Assembly: GCF_000007345.1 (NCBI RefSeq)
Contig: NC_003552.1
Coordinates: forward strand, 2,914,001 to 2,978,000
Origin: Methanosarcina acetivorans C2A
GTDB lineage: Archaea; Halobacteriota; Methanosarcinia; Methanosarcinales; Methanosarcinaceae
Length of the DNA stretch: 64,000 bases
Direction: 5' to 3'
Each line of letters begins with the position of its first letter. Positions within the stretch are counted from its first letter, which is position 1. The translations under genes and the position numbers were made by a program. Below the pieces are notes generated by a model. The model saw nothing but the letters and a program-made list of their open reading frames with translations, was not told the origin of the DNA and did no database searches. Positions 36,955-47,447 of this stretch are shown piece by piece.

Positions 36955-39906
36955 AATTTAAAGTTAGTAAGGAAGTTAGTAATATTTATCATGGTAAACT
37001 GTCTTGTCCTGTCGGGCATTCCTGCAGCTTTATGCATGAGTTCAGCACCTGTCGTTTACGTAACAGGCGACGGGAGCGGAGATTTCAATTGTGACGGAAC
37101 AGATGACCACGTTCAGATAAATCAGGCCCTTAAATTCGTGGCAGAAAATTCTGCTTATACTACTGTCTACCTCAAGGGCCCTTTTACCTATGTTATTGAT
37201 GATACGCTTCTGATCGGCAGCAATACTATCCTCGAGGGTGACTCCAGTGCAAAAATAAAACTTGTCAACAATGCTAACTGGGAATCCCGGAAGCCGATGA
37301 TTAAAGAAAGAAGTACCGGCATCAGTGGCATTACCATCCGGGGTTTTACAATCGACGGGAACCGGGAAGGGAATACAAATGTGGTCAGCGGAAAAGGATA
37401 TTATAACCTTATCCACCTCAGCAGCTGTCAGAACATAAAAGTATATGATATGTATCTGACCAACAACCACGGGGATGGCCTGAAAACCGATAAATGCACA
37501 AATGTGGAGTTCTACGATAACGAAATCTACCTGCTCGGGCACGACGGGCTCTATGCCAGCGGCTGTTCGGACGTGGAAGCTTACGGCAATACAATAACCT
37601 GCAGGACAAACAGTGGCCTCAGGCTTTATAACACAAACAAAGCCAGCTTCCATGACAATGTTATTACCTCGGAGGGCTCAGGAGGAGCAGGCATTGAAAT
37701 CCAGAAATATAATACTCCTGCGATGGACGATATCGAAGTCTACAACAATGTAATCTATAAAACTGCTCTTGCAGGGATCTGGATTTTCGGTTCAGGATCC
37801 TATTCAGCTTCAACGGCAAACGTCCACGTCCACCATAACCAGATATACGATACCGGAACCAAGACCAGTAATAGTATAATCGGAGGAATCGTATCCAACG
37901 GGTTTAGCGGGCTCATTGAAAACAACGTGATTGATGGGGCATATGGAGCTGGAATTGTCCAGAAGACTGTTTATTCCCCGGCTCCTTCAGGCTCGGGTTT
38001 TCTTCTTACTGTCAGAAATAATATACTTTCAAACTCTAGATCCTCTTCAGGGGGAGGAAGTGGATACGGGATAAACAATGAGCTATCAGGTACCCACTCT
38101 TTTGTCCTGCAAAACAACTGCTACTACGGAAGTGCAGGAGGAGATTCCAGAAATGTTCAGCTTTCGGCTTCTGATATAAAAGTAGACCCCCAGTTTGCCG
38201 ATAGAAGCAGCCACGACTACCACCTGAAATCAATAGCAGGAAGATGGAACGGAAAAAGCTGGATCACTGACAGCGCGAGCTCCCCCTGCATCGATGCAGG
38301 ATACATCGCTTCGGACTATTCTAAGGAGCCTCAGGACAACGGAGGCAGGATTAACATAGGAACATACGGAAACACCAAGTATGCTTCCAAATCCGGAACA
38401 ACGGAAGTAGTTACCAATCAGGCTCCTGTACTGAATTCCATCCAGGACGCCACTGTTGAGATCGGAGAGAGCCTTACCTTTACGGTAAGCGCTTCGGATG
38501 CAGAAGAGGACAGCCTCAGCTACTCGGCTTCAGGTCTTCCCACAGGTGCAACTTTTGACAGTGAGTCAGGGATTTTTGCCTGGACTCCGGCTGTCGGACA
38601 GGAGGGAACATACAGCGTAACCTTTGTGGTAAGCGATGGGGAACTGACGGATTCAGCGACGGCAATCATAAACGTTTCTAAACAGGAAGACACTTCCAAA
38701 CAGGAAGACCCTTCAACTATAACAGGAGAGGTCTACGATAACCGCCTGCGTGAAGCTTCTCCTGACATCGTCTACCAGAGTTCGCCTTTTATCGATGTCG
38801 GCGCAATGAGTATTGGCAGTTACAGAGATATAATGTGGTTTGACCTGAGCGTGTATGCTGATTATAGTGAAGTAAACAGTGCGACCCTTTCTCTCTACTG
38901 GTATTATCCTGCTGGAAAAGCAAGACCTGAAGATACTGTGATTGAGATTTACAGGCCTGCCGATTCCTGGAACCCGGACTACGTGAGCTGGAATAAAAAA
39001 GACAAAAGGGTTGCCTGGAATAATGCAGGGGGAGACTGGTATGACAGGAACGGAGTCCTGCAGGGAAGCACGCCGTATGCCACAATAACCCTTGAGGGCA
39101 GCGACCTTCCTGACAACAGGTATTACGAGCTGGACGTAACTGACCTTGTAAATGAATACATCAGCAGCAAATACGAAAACACTGGATTCCTGATCAAAGC
39201 CCGCACGGAAAACAACAATTACATAGCTTTCTACAGCAATGACTGCGGAAACGAAAACCAGAAGCCAAAGCTCACTGTAACTGAAGAGGCTTCTGTAAGC
39301 CCGATTGATGTCCAGCCTATTGATGTAACCGTAAGCGGGGCAAAGGACAACCGCCTGCGCGAAGCCTCTGCTGAGAATGTCTACCAGAGTTCGGCTTATG
39401 TTGATGTAGGTGCACTCAGTGGAGTTGGAAGATATAGAGATATGATGCAGTTCGATCTGAGCGAGTATGCTGATTACAGTGAAGTAAACAGTGCGACCCT
39501 TTTTCTCTACTGGTATTATCCTGCTGGAAAAGCAAGACCTGAAGATACTGTGATTGAGATTTACAGGCCTGCCGATTCCTGGAACCCGGACTACGTGAGC
39601 TGGAATAAAAAAGACAAAAGGGTTGCCTGGAATAATGCAGGGGGAGACTGGTATGACAGGAACGGGGTCCTGCAGGGAAGCACGCCGTATGCCACAATAA
39701 CCCTTGAGGGCAGCGACCTTCCTGACAACAGGTATTACGAGCTGGACGTAACCGACCTTGTAAATGAATACATCAGCGGCAAATATGAAAACACTGGATT
39801 CCTGATCAAAGCCCGCACGGAAAACAACAATTACATAGCCTTCTACAGTTCGGAAGCAGGCGGAGAGAATCAGCGTCCTAAATTGAATTTGCAATTGAAA
39901 CAGTAA
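36952..39906 (+). CDS. Secreted beta-helix protein with Ig-like domain and two disaggregatase-type repeats
   Basis: 984 aa from the TTG start. Residues 1-30 are a signal peptide (charged NLKLVRK, hydrophobic core, ALCMSS). Residues about 35-455 form a right-handed parallel beta-helix (pectate-lyase-like; repeated N-N/G-I turns such as NITCRTNSGLRLYNTNKASFH-type rungs). Residues about 486-576 are an Ig/cadherin-like domain (NQAPVLNSIQDATVEIGESL). Two copies of a roughly 190-residue unit follow (591-778 and 793-983), each starting DNRLREAS and containing YYPAGKARPEDTVIEIYRPA. These match the disaggregatase-related repeat of Methanosarcina, where disaggregatase breaks up methanochondroitin-held cell packets. 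Surface polysaccharide binding or cleavage is the likely role. Confidence 0.85.
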   Translation: MNLKLVRKLVIFIMVNCLVLSGIPAALCMSSAPVVYVTGDGSGDFNCDGTDDHVQINQALKFVAENSAYTTVYLKGPFTYVIDDTLLIGSNTILEGDSSAKIKLVNNANWESRKPMIKERSTGISGITIRGFTIDGNREGNTNVVSGKGYYNLIHLSSCQNIKVYDMYLTNNHGDGLKTDKCTNVEFYDNEIYLLGHDGLYASGCSDVEAYGNTITCRTNSGLRLYNTNKASFHDNVITSEGSGGAGIEIQKYNTPAMDDIEVYNNVIYKTALAGIWIFGSGSYSASTANVHVHHNQIYDTGTKTSNSIIGGIVSNGFSGLIENNVIDGAYGAGIVQKTVYSPAPSGSGFLLTVRNNILSNSRSSSGGGSGYGINNELSGTHSFVLQNNCYYGSAGGDSRNVQLSASDIKVDPQFADRSSHDYHLKSIAGRWNGKSWITDSASSPCIDAGYIASDYSKEPQDNGGRINIGTYGNTKYASKSGTTEVVTNQAPVLNSIQDATVEIGESLTFTVSASDAEEDSLSYSASGLPTGATFDSESGIFAWTPAVGQEGTYSVTFVVSDGELTDSATAIINVSKQEDTSKQEDPSTITGEVYDNRLREASPDIVYQSSPFIDVGAMSIGSYRDIMWFDLSVYADYSEVNSATLSLYWYYPAGKARPEDTVIEIYRPADSWNPDYVSWNKKDKRVAWNNAGGDWYDRNGVLQGSTPYATITLEGSDLPDNRYYELDVTDLVNEYISSKYENTGFLIKARTENNNYIAFYSNDCGNENQKPKLTVTEEASVSPIDVQPIDVTVSGAKDNRLREASAENVYQSSAYVDVGALSGVGRYRDMMQFDLSEYADYSEVNSATLFLYWYYPAGKARPEDTVIEIYRPADSWNPDYVSWNKKDKRVAWNNAGGDWYDRNGVLQGSTPYATITLEGSDLPDNRYYELDVTDLVNEYISGKYENTGFLIKARTENNNYIAFYSSEAGGENQRPKLNLQLKQ
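38725..39900. repeat. Intragenic duplication, second part nearly identical
   Basis: The coding sequences of the two C-terminal repeats align with a spacing of about 607 bp. From GAAGTAAACAGTGCGACCCT (38869 and 39482) to ATTACATAGC (near 39225 and 39838) only a few bases differ, whereas the first 130 bp of each unit differ much more. This pattern suggests gene conversion or a recent unequal crossover. Confidence 0.85.
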
Positions 39907-40117
39907 TAAGCAAATTTAGCTTCAGGAATGCATCTCTACGGGATGTGGGTTGAGCATGAGACAATAATGTTTGACCTCATCCCTGCATGTTTTTCAGATT
40001 TTCTCCCGACTTTCATCTGATTGTGTTTAGATTTCTTCATATTTTGTTCAAATTGTATTCCGATTTCTCCATATTTTGTTCAAGTTCCGATTAATTTTTT
40101 AAAAATCATGTCTTGAG

Positions 40118-40584
40118 ATGCCTGCAATTGACGGCATAAGAATCCCATTGAACTTATACGTCGTGATTAAAGAGTCCACACTTCTTACGGGCCTGTCTTA
40201 TCCAGGAATGCGTACCCCCTGGAAAAATATAAAAGATGCCGGCTTCTCAGGTCTTGTCTGCCTCTGCGATTCCAGGGTTTCCTATAACCCCCTTTCCTTT
40301 TGAAGTGCTATTTTTCACAGAGTTAGAAGACCTGCACCACGGTTTTCCGCCGATTAACCCAAGTGGAAGAGGAACTTGTAAGGAAAGCAGCTGAAGTAAT
40401 AAGACGTGAAATGGATACCTGGATAGGAATTGTTGTTCACTGTATGGGTGGAATTGGCAGGACTAGCACTGTGCTCGGGGGCGTACTCAGGGACCTAGGG
40501 GTTCGTGCCGATGATGTGGTAAAAAACTATCTGGATAGAATAAACAGGTTCAGGGGAGCAAGAGGGTGGCCGGAAGTAAAATGA
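40118..40584 (+). pseudogene. Tyrosine/dual-specificity phosphatase gene broken by two frameshifts
   Basis: Three pieces lie in three frames. Piece 1 (40118-40290): MPAIDGIRIPLNLYVV and LSYPGMRTPWKNIKDAGF. Piece 2 (about 40293-40357): EVLFFTELEDLHHGFPPINP. Piece 3 (about 40360-40584): EEELVRKAAEVIRREM, then the active-site motif VHCMGGIGRTSTV (H-C-x5-R-T) and YLDRINRFRGARGWPEVK. Joined, they make one cysteine phosphatase of about 155 aa. The catalytic P-loop is intact, but no single frame connects it to the N-terminus. A sequencing error could mimic this. Confidence 0.75.
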
Positions 40585-41007
40585 CAGAAGAAAACGGTAC
40601 TAAAGTACTGATGGGTACGAAGGTACTGATATTTTGATGGAAATTAGCGTTTGTTAAGGAAGGCTCCATGTTGATCAGGTCCTGACCCCGAAAATTCTTT
40701 TTTTGCAGACTTTTGTAATAGGGGCTCCTTGTTCTACATTGTATTAGTTATTTTAATCAAGTCCTTCTTCTTTAAAAAAAATTGTTATTTCCCTCCCTGT
40801 TATTCTACATAACGTCCTGTTGTTTCTTTTATCATATTAATATTTTTTATAATATAATGTTCTTTTTCCCGGTGTCTTATTGTTTCGTGTCTTATTGTTT
40901 CTTATTTCTTCTTTCTTTTCGTTATCAATTCCACCTTCGTCCCCAAACTATCAAAATAATTTAATAGCATGAATTCCATACACATAAACTGTTAAATTTA
41001 CCTTAGA
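40585..41007. other. Intergenic region, no gene seen
   Basis: Contains a short direct repeat (GGTACTAAAGTACTGAT and GGTACGAAGGTACTGAT near 40597-40631) and T-rich runs (CTTATTGTTTCTTATTTCTT) that could act as a terminator. A TATA-like AAATAATTTAATA near 40957 would suit the next gene. Confidence 0.5.
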
Positions 41008-41541
41008 ATGTTGGCGATAGCTATGGTAACAAGTAAGGAAAGACAGAGAGCAAATTTGGCCAGAATGAAAAGAATAATGAAAGAAATTGAAAGCACGCAA
41101 AATGACTCTGATCTAATAGCCGAATTAAATGTATTTCTAAAAAAACAATATCCATTATCCTTAAAATGGCACATGATTATCTTTAAAAGTGAAGTCGAAA
41201 GGAGTTTAAAGTATCTGGATGACATTAGAAAAGAAGAGGCAAAGATACTCGGAGGAAGGCAGAAAAAGGAACCAAAAGGAGGCTTAAAGCAGGTTTATTA
41301 TAAATCCTCGGATGTACCCCGCGCCTTTAAACTTGATTATTGCCTGGTATATGACTCTGAGAAAAACCAGTATAAATGGTTAAGGTGCAGTACTCCCAGA
41401 AATTCAAGAGCAAAAGTCTTTACAATTCCCATATCTATGATTGGAGAGTATAAACTTTACTGGAGCGAAGAAGCGAAACAGAAATGGGGAGAAGACAGTA
41501 TAGGAGAGAGAGAATTAGCGGAAAGGGCGATTAATAATTAG
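41008..41541 (+). CDS. Hypothetical basic protein, 177 aa
   Basis: Not recognised. It is Lys/Arg-rich with an N-terminal helical half (KERQRANLARMKRIMKEIES) and a C-terminal part rich in aromatics (KLDYCLVYDSEKNQYKWLR, YKLYWSEEAKQKWGED). No signal peptide or membrane segment. The ATG at 41023 (MVTSKERQ), preceded by GGCGATAG, may be the real start. Base composition is like the neighbours. Confidence 0.6.
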   Translation: MLAIAMVTSKERQRANLARMKRIMKEIESTQNDSDLIAELNVFLKKQYPLSLKWHMIIFKSEVERSLKYLDDIRKEEAKILGGRQKKEPKGGLKQVYYKSSDVPRAFKLDYCLVYDSEKNQYKWLRCSTPRNSRAKVFTIPISMIGEYKLYWSEEAKQKWGEDSIGERELAERAINN

Positions 41542-41774
41542 AAAATACCGGATATCTCAAAAACCCTCAAAATCCCATCTATTTGCTCTCGAAGAACAGG
41601 CAGGATTTTCTTAAAAAATTGGCCTGAATTATATGTTTAATTTTTCTTTATATCTCAAAGGAAATTAAAAATAAAGGCATTGAAACTGAAGATTAGATAA
41701 CAAATGTTGATGTATCTGGAATCGATCTCTGTACGATCTAATCTTCAGCAAAGGGCAAAAGTGCCTGTTTGGAT

Positions 41775-42182
41775 TCAGGCAGGCATTTCCTTATTCAGGA
41801 TATAATTAACCATTTCTGGATTCAGCTTACTCTCCCTTGAAACTCTTTTCTCAATCTCCTCTGTGGATCTGCCTTCCATTTTCATTTCTTTAATCTTTTT
41901 GATTGCTGAAGCTGGAATGTTGTAATATTCATTAATGTCTTTCCTGTGTCCCCAGACATCTCCTTCGAGAAGCTGGACGCGCTGCATCTGCAGGAACATC
42001 TCTATAGATCTTGAGACTGTGCGCCTGTATGATTTTGGCAGCTGAATTACTTCAATTTTAGGGCAGGTTTCAACCAATCCAAAGATATCCTTGTTTGAAG
42101 GCCTGAATGCCAGGTGAACAAGACGCTCATTCGGGTTAAGTGTAAAGATCTCTTCTCTGGAACTAACTACTCTAATTCTCAT
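41775..42182 (-). CDS. DUF1699 family protein
   Basis: 135-aa member of DUF1699, a family I know only from Methanosarcina-type archaea. Recognised by MRIRVVSSREEIFTLNPNE, HLAFRPSNKDIFGLVETCP, VIQLPKSYRRTVSRSIEMF and EGDVWGHRKDINEYY. The C-terminal third looks like a helical DNA-binding or oligomer segment (STEEIEKRVSRESKLNPEM). Start at the ATG at 42182, which follows GTGGGGG at 5 bases; an ATG 27 bases upstream lacks such a site. Function unknown; probably regulatory. Confidence 0.85.
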   Translation of the reverse strand: MRIRVVSSREEIFTLNPNERLVHLAFRPSNKDIFGLVETCPKIEVIQLPKSYRRTVSRSIEMFLQMQRVQLLEGDVWGHRKDINEYYNIPASAIKKIKEMKMEGRSTEEIEKRVSRESKLNPEMVNYILNKEMPA

Positions 42183-42800
42183 ATTTTCCCCCACGGAAAG
42201 TTGTTTCATATTCTAAGTCTGTTTAGGGTTCAATTTCTTTATGTTTTTACTACAGTATATACTACATCAACTTATTATAAATAGTTATCTCATTAAGCTA
42301 ATGTTATTTCAATAGTATATTCAGTATTCCAATCCTATTAGCTCTCTAAAAAACACTTCAAAATGCCTTAATATGGAATAAAAACTCTAATTAGAGATTT
42401 ATTTCTTAATTTTATAATATTTTTTTATTTTTATCATACAAAAAAAATTTATCTATACTACTCTAATTATTCAGGTTTTTTGATTCTGGATTTCTTATTT
42501 CAAGTTTGAAATCAAACTGAGATTCTTTGTAAACCGAGTTTCTTTAACTGCTGGTTTATTACAGTTCAGAGTTTAAAACCTGACATAAGTGAAAAAGGGA
42601 TGATTTAAGTGCGACTTCTTTTGCCTAAAATCCTGAGCTGATTGCTTGTAGACATGAAACTATCTGAAGTAAGAATGTAAAAATAGTATTCTGCTATTTG
42701 TTCAAAAAGAAGTGGTAGAAAATTAAGTCAAAAACTGATTTGTTGAGACTAGATTTGGCTTGGAAAAGGAGTAAAAATGGTTTAATAAAATAGTGAGTAT
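42183..42800. other. Intergenic region, no gene seen
   Basis: About 600 bp, AT-rich, upstream of the DUF1699 gene and downstream of tRNA-Gln. ATTATAAATAG near 42274 is a candidate TATA element for DUF1699. Nothing else is supported. Confidence 0.5.
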
Positions 42801-42872
42801 AGCCCGGCACGGATTCGAACCGAGGTTGCAGGATCCAGAGTCCCGCATGATTGACCACTACACTACCGGGCT
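42801..42872 (-). tRNA. tRNA-Gln (CUG)
   Basis: Minus strand, 72 nt. The acceptor stem pairs AGCCCGG with CCGGGCT. The anticodon loop is CTCTGGA (anticodon CTG), closed by CGGGA/TCCTG. The T-arm contains GTTCGAATC. CCA is not encoded and there is no intron. A TATA-like TTATATATATAA on the minus strand lies at about 42936-42948, roughly 65 bp upstream. Confidence 0.95.
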
Positions 42873-43109
42873 TCGATGATTTTTCGCTGTGGGGCGTGAT
42901 TCTTGCGCCCTGAAGCGTATCTTCTAAAGGAAGATTTTATATATATAACTTTCGGGTGAGCACCCCTGAATCTATTAAAAATTCAATAAATTAAGTAGTG
43001 ATAAAGATCTCTAAAAATTTAATTTAGAAACATGAAATATTTTTCAAAATGAAGTATTATCCTGTTCAATGGGTATTCGTGTCAAAAGATCGGTTACTTA
43101 AGTATTCAA

Positions 43110-43511
43110 TCACAGACTTTCTTCGGACTGGTTGAGAACTGCAGTCCACCACCAGCGGGCCATGTCCATGAGGTCTTTGGAGAACTGGCCGGAAAGCCGG
43201 TATTCTTTGTTTTTTATGGCAATAAGCCCGGCTCCGAGGAGTTTATTGCGCATTGCATAAAAGGAGGCTCGGCCTATCTGTAGCTCTTCCAGAATGGTTT
43301 TCCATTCATTCGTTCGGATGGCGTTGCCTGCTTCCTGACGTTCTTCAACCATTGACAGGAATTTCTGTCCCCGTACAGCAGTTGCGTCTTCCTGGAAAAT
43401 GCGCCTCATTAAATTATAGTATGGGTCTCTTGAATGACCTATACGGGTATTCGAATCCGACCGTACCACAATAGTGGTTGCTGTTCTGGGGGCGTTTTTC
43501 ACAAGCGACAT
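43110..43511 (-). CDS. Small winged-helix-like protein, probable regulator
   Basis: 133 aa. The middle part ([31 protein letters not shown]) reads as a helix-turn-helix with a following wing ([11 protein letters not shown]), so DNA binding is likely. The C-terminus has an aromatic cluster ([12 protein letters not shown]). It follows the DUF2551 gene by 34 bp on the same strand, so the two are probably one operon. Target unknown. Confidence 0.65.
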   Translation of the reverse strand: MSLVKNAPRTATTIVVRSDSNTRIGHSRDPYYNLMRRIFQEDATAVRGQKFLSMVEERQEAGNAIRTNEWKTILEELQIGRASFYAMRNKLLGAGLIAIKNKEYRLSGQFSKDLMDMARWWWTAVLNQSEESL

Positions 43512-43545
43512 TGTCTATCGGTAATTGGATTGAATTTATAAAATT

Positions 43546-43878
43546 TCAGGCTGCAGAATCAGTAGATGATTTCGAGGGCGAAGCAACTATCTTCATTATC
43601 AGGTCTATGTACTCTTCTCTCAAGAGGTAAACCATAGGGGTTTTGTAGGACTCTTTATGTGCCCTCAGGATTCCGAGTTTCGAATGGATATATCCTACCA
43701 TGGATGCTACTGTATTTCTTGATACGTTATATCTGCTTGAAAGCATTTCATGCAGCTCATCAATAGTTGTTTTCTTTACCTTGATGAAGATACACAGTAT
43801 AGCCCTTCGATATCCATTGGAATCTACTTCAAGAAATTTCTCTAATCTGGATTTTACTTTAGCTCGGATGGATACCAT
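43546..43878 (-). CDS. DUF2551 winged-helix protein
   Basis: 110-aa archaeal DUF2551 protein, recognised by IRAKVKSRLEKFLEVDSNGY and NTVASMVGYIHSKLGILRAH. The fold is a winged helix with a Ser/Asn-rich recognition helix (SSRYNVSRNTVASM). Start at the ATG at 43878: GAGGTGGT lies 4 bases before it. A longer frame from 43908 would be encoded across that site and is less likely. Probably a transcription regulator. Confidence 0.8.
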   Translation of the reverse strand: MVSIRAKVKSRLEKFLEVDSNGYRRAILCIFIKVKKTTIDELHEMLSSRYNVSRNTVASMVGYIHSKLGILRAHKESYKTPMVYLLREEYIDLIMKIVASPSKSSTDSAA

Positions 43879-44577
43879 AATTACCACCTCTACTGATGTA
43901 GTAAACAATGTCAGTTATAGCTCTATATATAGGTTTGTAAATTTATTCGTTCTGATGAAAATGGATATTAAAGCTCCTGTTCTTCAGGCAATTTTACTTT
44001 GCTTTAAGTTCATTTATGCGTATAAGTATGTTCCTTCTATAATATATCGCTTTTTATCATCCATTCTCACGGTCTGTACACTTGGAGTTTTTTTAAATTG
44101 CCCGACCTGGAAGAGGGACTATTATATTTTTATTATTAACCATTTTTTCCAATAAAGCATTTCATTCATTTGAATGCTGAAAAAAACTTTTAAGCTCCTC
44201 TGATGAATTTGAAAACTTGGATAATATATTTACTTATTAACATTATTATTTTCTTACGAACATATATATTAAGTTTGTGTTCATATTGCTAAAATGGGCA
44301 TAGTTTATTTGATTGGTATAATAAAAAAACATCTACTTTGAAAGATTATGCGGAAACTTTTATTGGAGTTCCAAAAACCGAGATTTTGCAGGGCAAGGAA
44401 GAACAAATGACTTCAGAGAAAAAAGGTGGTCATCAAAACTGCCATTTTCTTTCTAAAAGAGGGATTAATTTTAATAGGGTAATTACCTTAGACAGAAATC
44501 AAAAAGGAAATTAAATATCAGACCTGGACAGAGAAACTTACTTTCCAGGATTCAGGCCTCATTCAGGAGCGGATAAT
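43879..44577. other. Intergenic region, no gene seen
   Basis: About 700 bp between the divergent DUF2551 and zinc-ribbon genes. A plus-strand open frame at 43700-44155 runs antisense through DUF2551 and continues here, but it has no ribosome-binding site and the AT-rich translation looks random. Confidence 0.5.
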
Positions 44578-45042
44578 GTGGAATATAGGTATGACCTTAA
44601 TGAGCAAACTCTTTACATTGATGAAAACCGAATACCTGCGTATAGCCTGGAAAAAAACGAGATTGGCAACTGCACCAGTTGTGACTCTATCCTTGTAAGC
44701 CTTAGCTATCATGCTGTCGGGGAGAATATTGCAGTCATAACAAAATGCGCTTCATGCGGAGCCTTCTATGTAAATATCTATGACTCCGACTGGAACTGGA
44801 TGGACGAAGTCCGGGTAACACTCCTTCCGATCCCCATACCTATAAGCAACCCTGTAGTTGACAGCTGGGAAGAGCTTAAAGCCGTCCCCATAAAAAAACT
44901 TGAAGCCGTTTTTTCAAAGGGAGAGATCGAAGCTCTCTTTGCCCGGGCAAAAGACAAAGCTCCTGTCCGCCAGTATCTCTATAGGGCTCGTAAAAAGTAC
45001 GAACTTTTTGAAGAAATCTTTGATTTAAGGCTGGAATTATAA
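44578..45042 (+). CDS. Zinc-ribbon-like hypothetical protein
   Basis: 154 aa starting with GTG (VEYRYDLNEQ), with AGGAG 8 bases upstream. Two CxxC pairs (NCTSCDS near residue 31 and KCASCGAF near 60) should bind one zinc ion. A proline-rich stretch (LLPIPIPISNP) links to a charged helical C-terminus (RQYLYRARKKYELFEEIF). I do not recognise the family. It stands alone before a long AT-rich gap. Confidence 0.7.
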   Translation: MEYRYDLNEQTLYIDENRIPAYSLEKNEIGNCTSCDSILVSLSYHAVGENIAVITKCASCGAFYVNIYDSDWNWMDEVRVTLLPIPIPISNPVVDSWEELKAVPIKKLEAVFSKGEIEALFARAKDKAPVRQYLYRARKKYELFEEIFDLRLEL

Positions 45043-47447
45043 TTTCGTTACATCAAAGTTACTGATTTTAGGCAAAAAATAGAGGGATGGAGTAAAAATA
45101 TCAATTTAAAGATAAGTAATTATATAATATTACGTCAAATTTAACTGACTCCACGTGTTTAGTTTCCGGTAATTTTAATCTCATATTAAAATATATCCTC
45201 AATTCTGCTTCGAACTTGAATTAATTACCTGAAATAAAGTTGGAAAATGATGTCCGAATCTGAGAAAAAACATGTACAAATATCTAAAAATATAATATTG
45301 ATGACATATTTATGTGCCATTCAAGAACCTAATAAATGTTGTCCAGAATGATTATTAACCAATTAACTTGACTATAGTTTATCATGTTTAAGTATAATCT
45401 ACTCTATGTGTTTTACACCTTTTTCAATATACATGGTATAGACTCTGCACTTCAAAAACTAATATATAAAAATATCACTATAGAATGATATTATGGCGGT
45501 TTATTTATATTATCAATATAAAAATATGTGTAAAATTTGAAATGATTTATATTTATGAGCAAATTATTTTTTAAGAAAAAAACAATTTTCATTCTAAAAA
45601 TATTTTATTTCATTCTTCGTCCTCATTTCTGACACTCATCCGACCAACAAAATAGATCAACAAAATAATAAAACTTATTTCTCAAACATAAATTCACCTT
45701 TTGCTGAACAAAATGGCAATTTTGTAATATAGTAGGAGAATAATTATTATTTGTATGCATGAGACATTTTTACAGTTTCATTCTGTCATCTTTTTCTGGA
45801 TTTTCTTGCTCCTGCCAGATCCTACCTGATCCTGAAATCAACTATTCTGATATACTTTATGAATATCTCTTCTCTTGAGTTCTATTTTCCAATTTAGCTC
45901 CAATTTTGTCAGGTCGTTCATTTCAAAGACTATATGAATATACTATATTTTGCCGATCACCGCCCTATTTAGTGCAAAAAATATTTCAGGAAAATAATTC
46001 TGAAAATGGGGAAATCCATACATATGTAATATATGAATAGTAAAATCCTCTTCAATCTTGTTGCCCAAACAAGTTATTTTTAAAAATAATTAAGCCAATA
46101 CAATAAATATGATTGTTTAACAAGAAAATCCTCTAACGTTTCTATTTTATATGTATGTGTTCTGAATGATTTTTGAAGTGCAGAGTCTATCCCTTTCCTT
46201 CTAAAAAGTGTATTATAAATATAGGGTTAATTTAATACAACTGGTAAAAAAAATAGATATATTGAAAAAAATAATACAGATCTTGTACTTGCGTAAAAAA
46301 TACTCTATTTTTTTAAAGGATGTTCTTAGAAGATACACATTTTAATACATGTATTTGTTTTCTAGAGTATTTATTTTTAGAGTGTATTAGAAAATATAAT
46401 TACTCAGAGTGTAACTGAATAAGCTTATGATTTAGTATTTTGTAGTTAATATTTCACTGAAAATGATAATTGATTATAATTAATGTAGTGCTAGTCTTTA
46501 AAAAGTTACTTTGGACAAAAGGGTCTATTGAATAATATATATTTAGTAGAGGTATTTTTTTAAGAAAAATATATCATATTTAATATATGTATTTTAATGA
46601 ATATCATAGAGGATATCATCTCACAAAATAGAATATAAACATTTCATTCAACATATACTTTTTAATAAAGAATAATTTAGCAAACAGTGGGTATCCTATT
46701 ATTACATTTTAATGTATACATATACACTGATATTACTATATACTAATTTAGATCCATACATAGTCAATGAGATATAACATTATGAATGTTTCTATTTATC
46801 TTTGATTTTATGTGTATTTATTTTTAGAACATCTTTATAATATCACATATAGAAATTGTATATACACATATCTTTAATTAATAATAACTAACTAGTGGAG
46901 TATATGATATATATCAAACAAATTCAACAAATTTTTAATATATACAATAATCTACCATAAATCATTATAGTTTGAAAAATAAATACAGTGTCAAACCACA
47001 TTATAAAATATATAGTAAAGCATATGTTTTTTAAAGAAAACCTATATTGAGGTTTTTTTCATTAATAAAATTAGTATATATTTATATAATGATTTTTGTT
47101 CTCATCCGTATACACTATTTGGAATGAGTTATACACAAAAAACATACCCTTAATTTTTAATAAATTTTTTATAAATATTTATATATTTTTCACTGATTTC
47201 TGGCAAAATTTTTGATTTTTTTTAATTTGTACCAAAAACCACACATTTTTTGAACGTGAATTCTTCGAATAACAGGCTCAAAAACAAAAAGCATAAATTT
47301 TTCTTAATTGAATCTTTTAAACAAAACTTGTATTTTTACTTCATTTACTTTTACATTCTCCATAAGGACAAAACTTATACCTGCCCAATCAATAATACTT
47401 TAAACACATTATTCGAAACTGATCTTAAAAAAATTCAGGGCTTTAGC
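45043..47447. other. 2.4-kb AT-rich gene desert
   Basis: No frame with credible coding content. The stretch is visibly more AT-rich than the rest of the window, with many TATAT runs. It includes the inverted-repeat pair at 45438-46190 and the upstream region of the polyphosphate kinase gene. A short minus-strand frame near 45840-45930 (MNDLTKLELNWKIELKRRDI, 27 aa in all) could be a gene scrap. Confidence 0.65.
45438..46190. mobile_element. Possible decayed element bounded by 21-bp perfect inverted repeats
   Basis: The sequence beginning ATAGACTCTGCACTTCAAAA at 45438-45458 recurs as its exact reverse complement at 46170-46190 (21 of 21 bases). The 753-bp interior has no transposase frame. Perfect long ends around a non-coding core suit a MITE or an IS whose transposase has decayed. 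No target duplication is evident. Confidence 0.6.

Noticed and set aside
38713-39894. 393-codon minus-strand frame
   Set aside because: It is the antisense of the two disaggregatase repeats; its internal repetition only mirrors that of the real gene.
43700-44155. 151-codon plus-strand frame
   Set aside because: First part is antisense to the DUF2551 gene and the remainder is AT-rich with no start signal.
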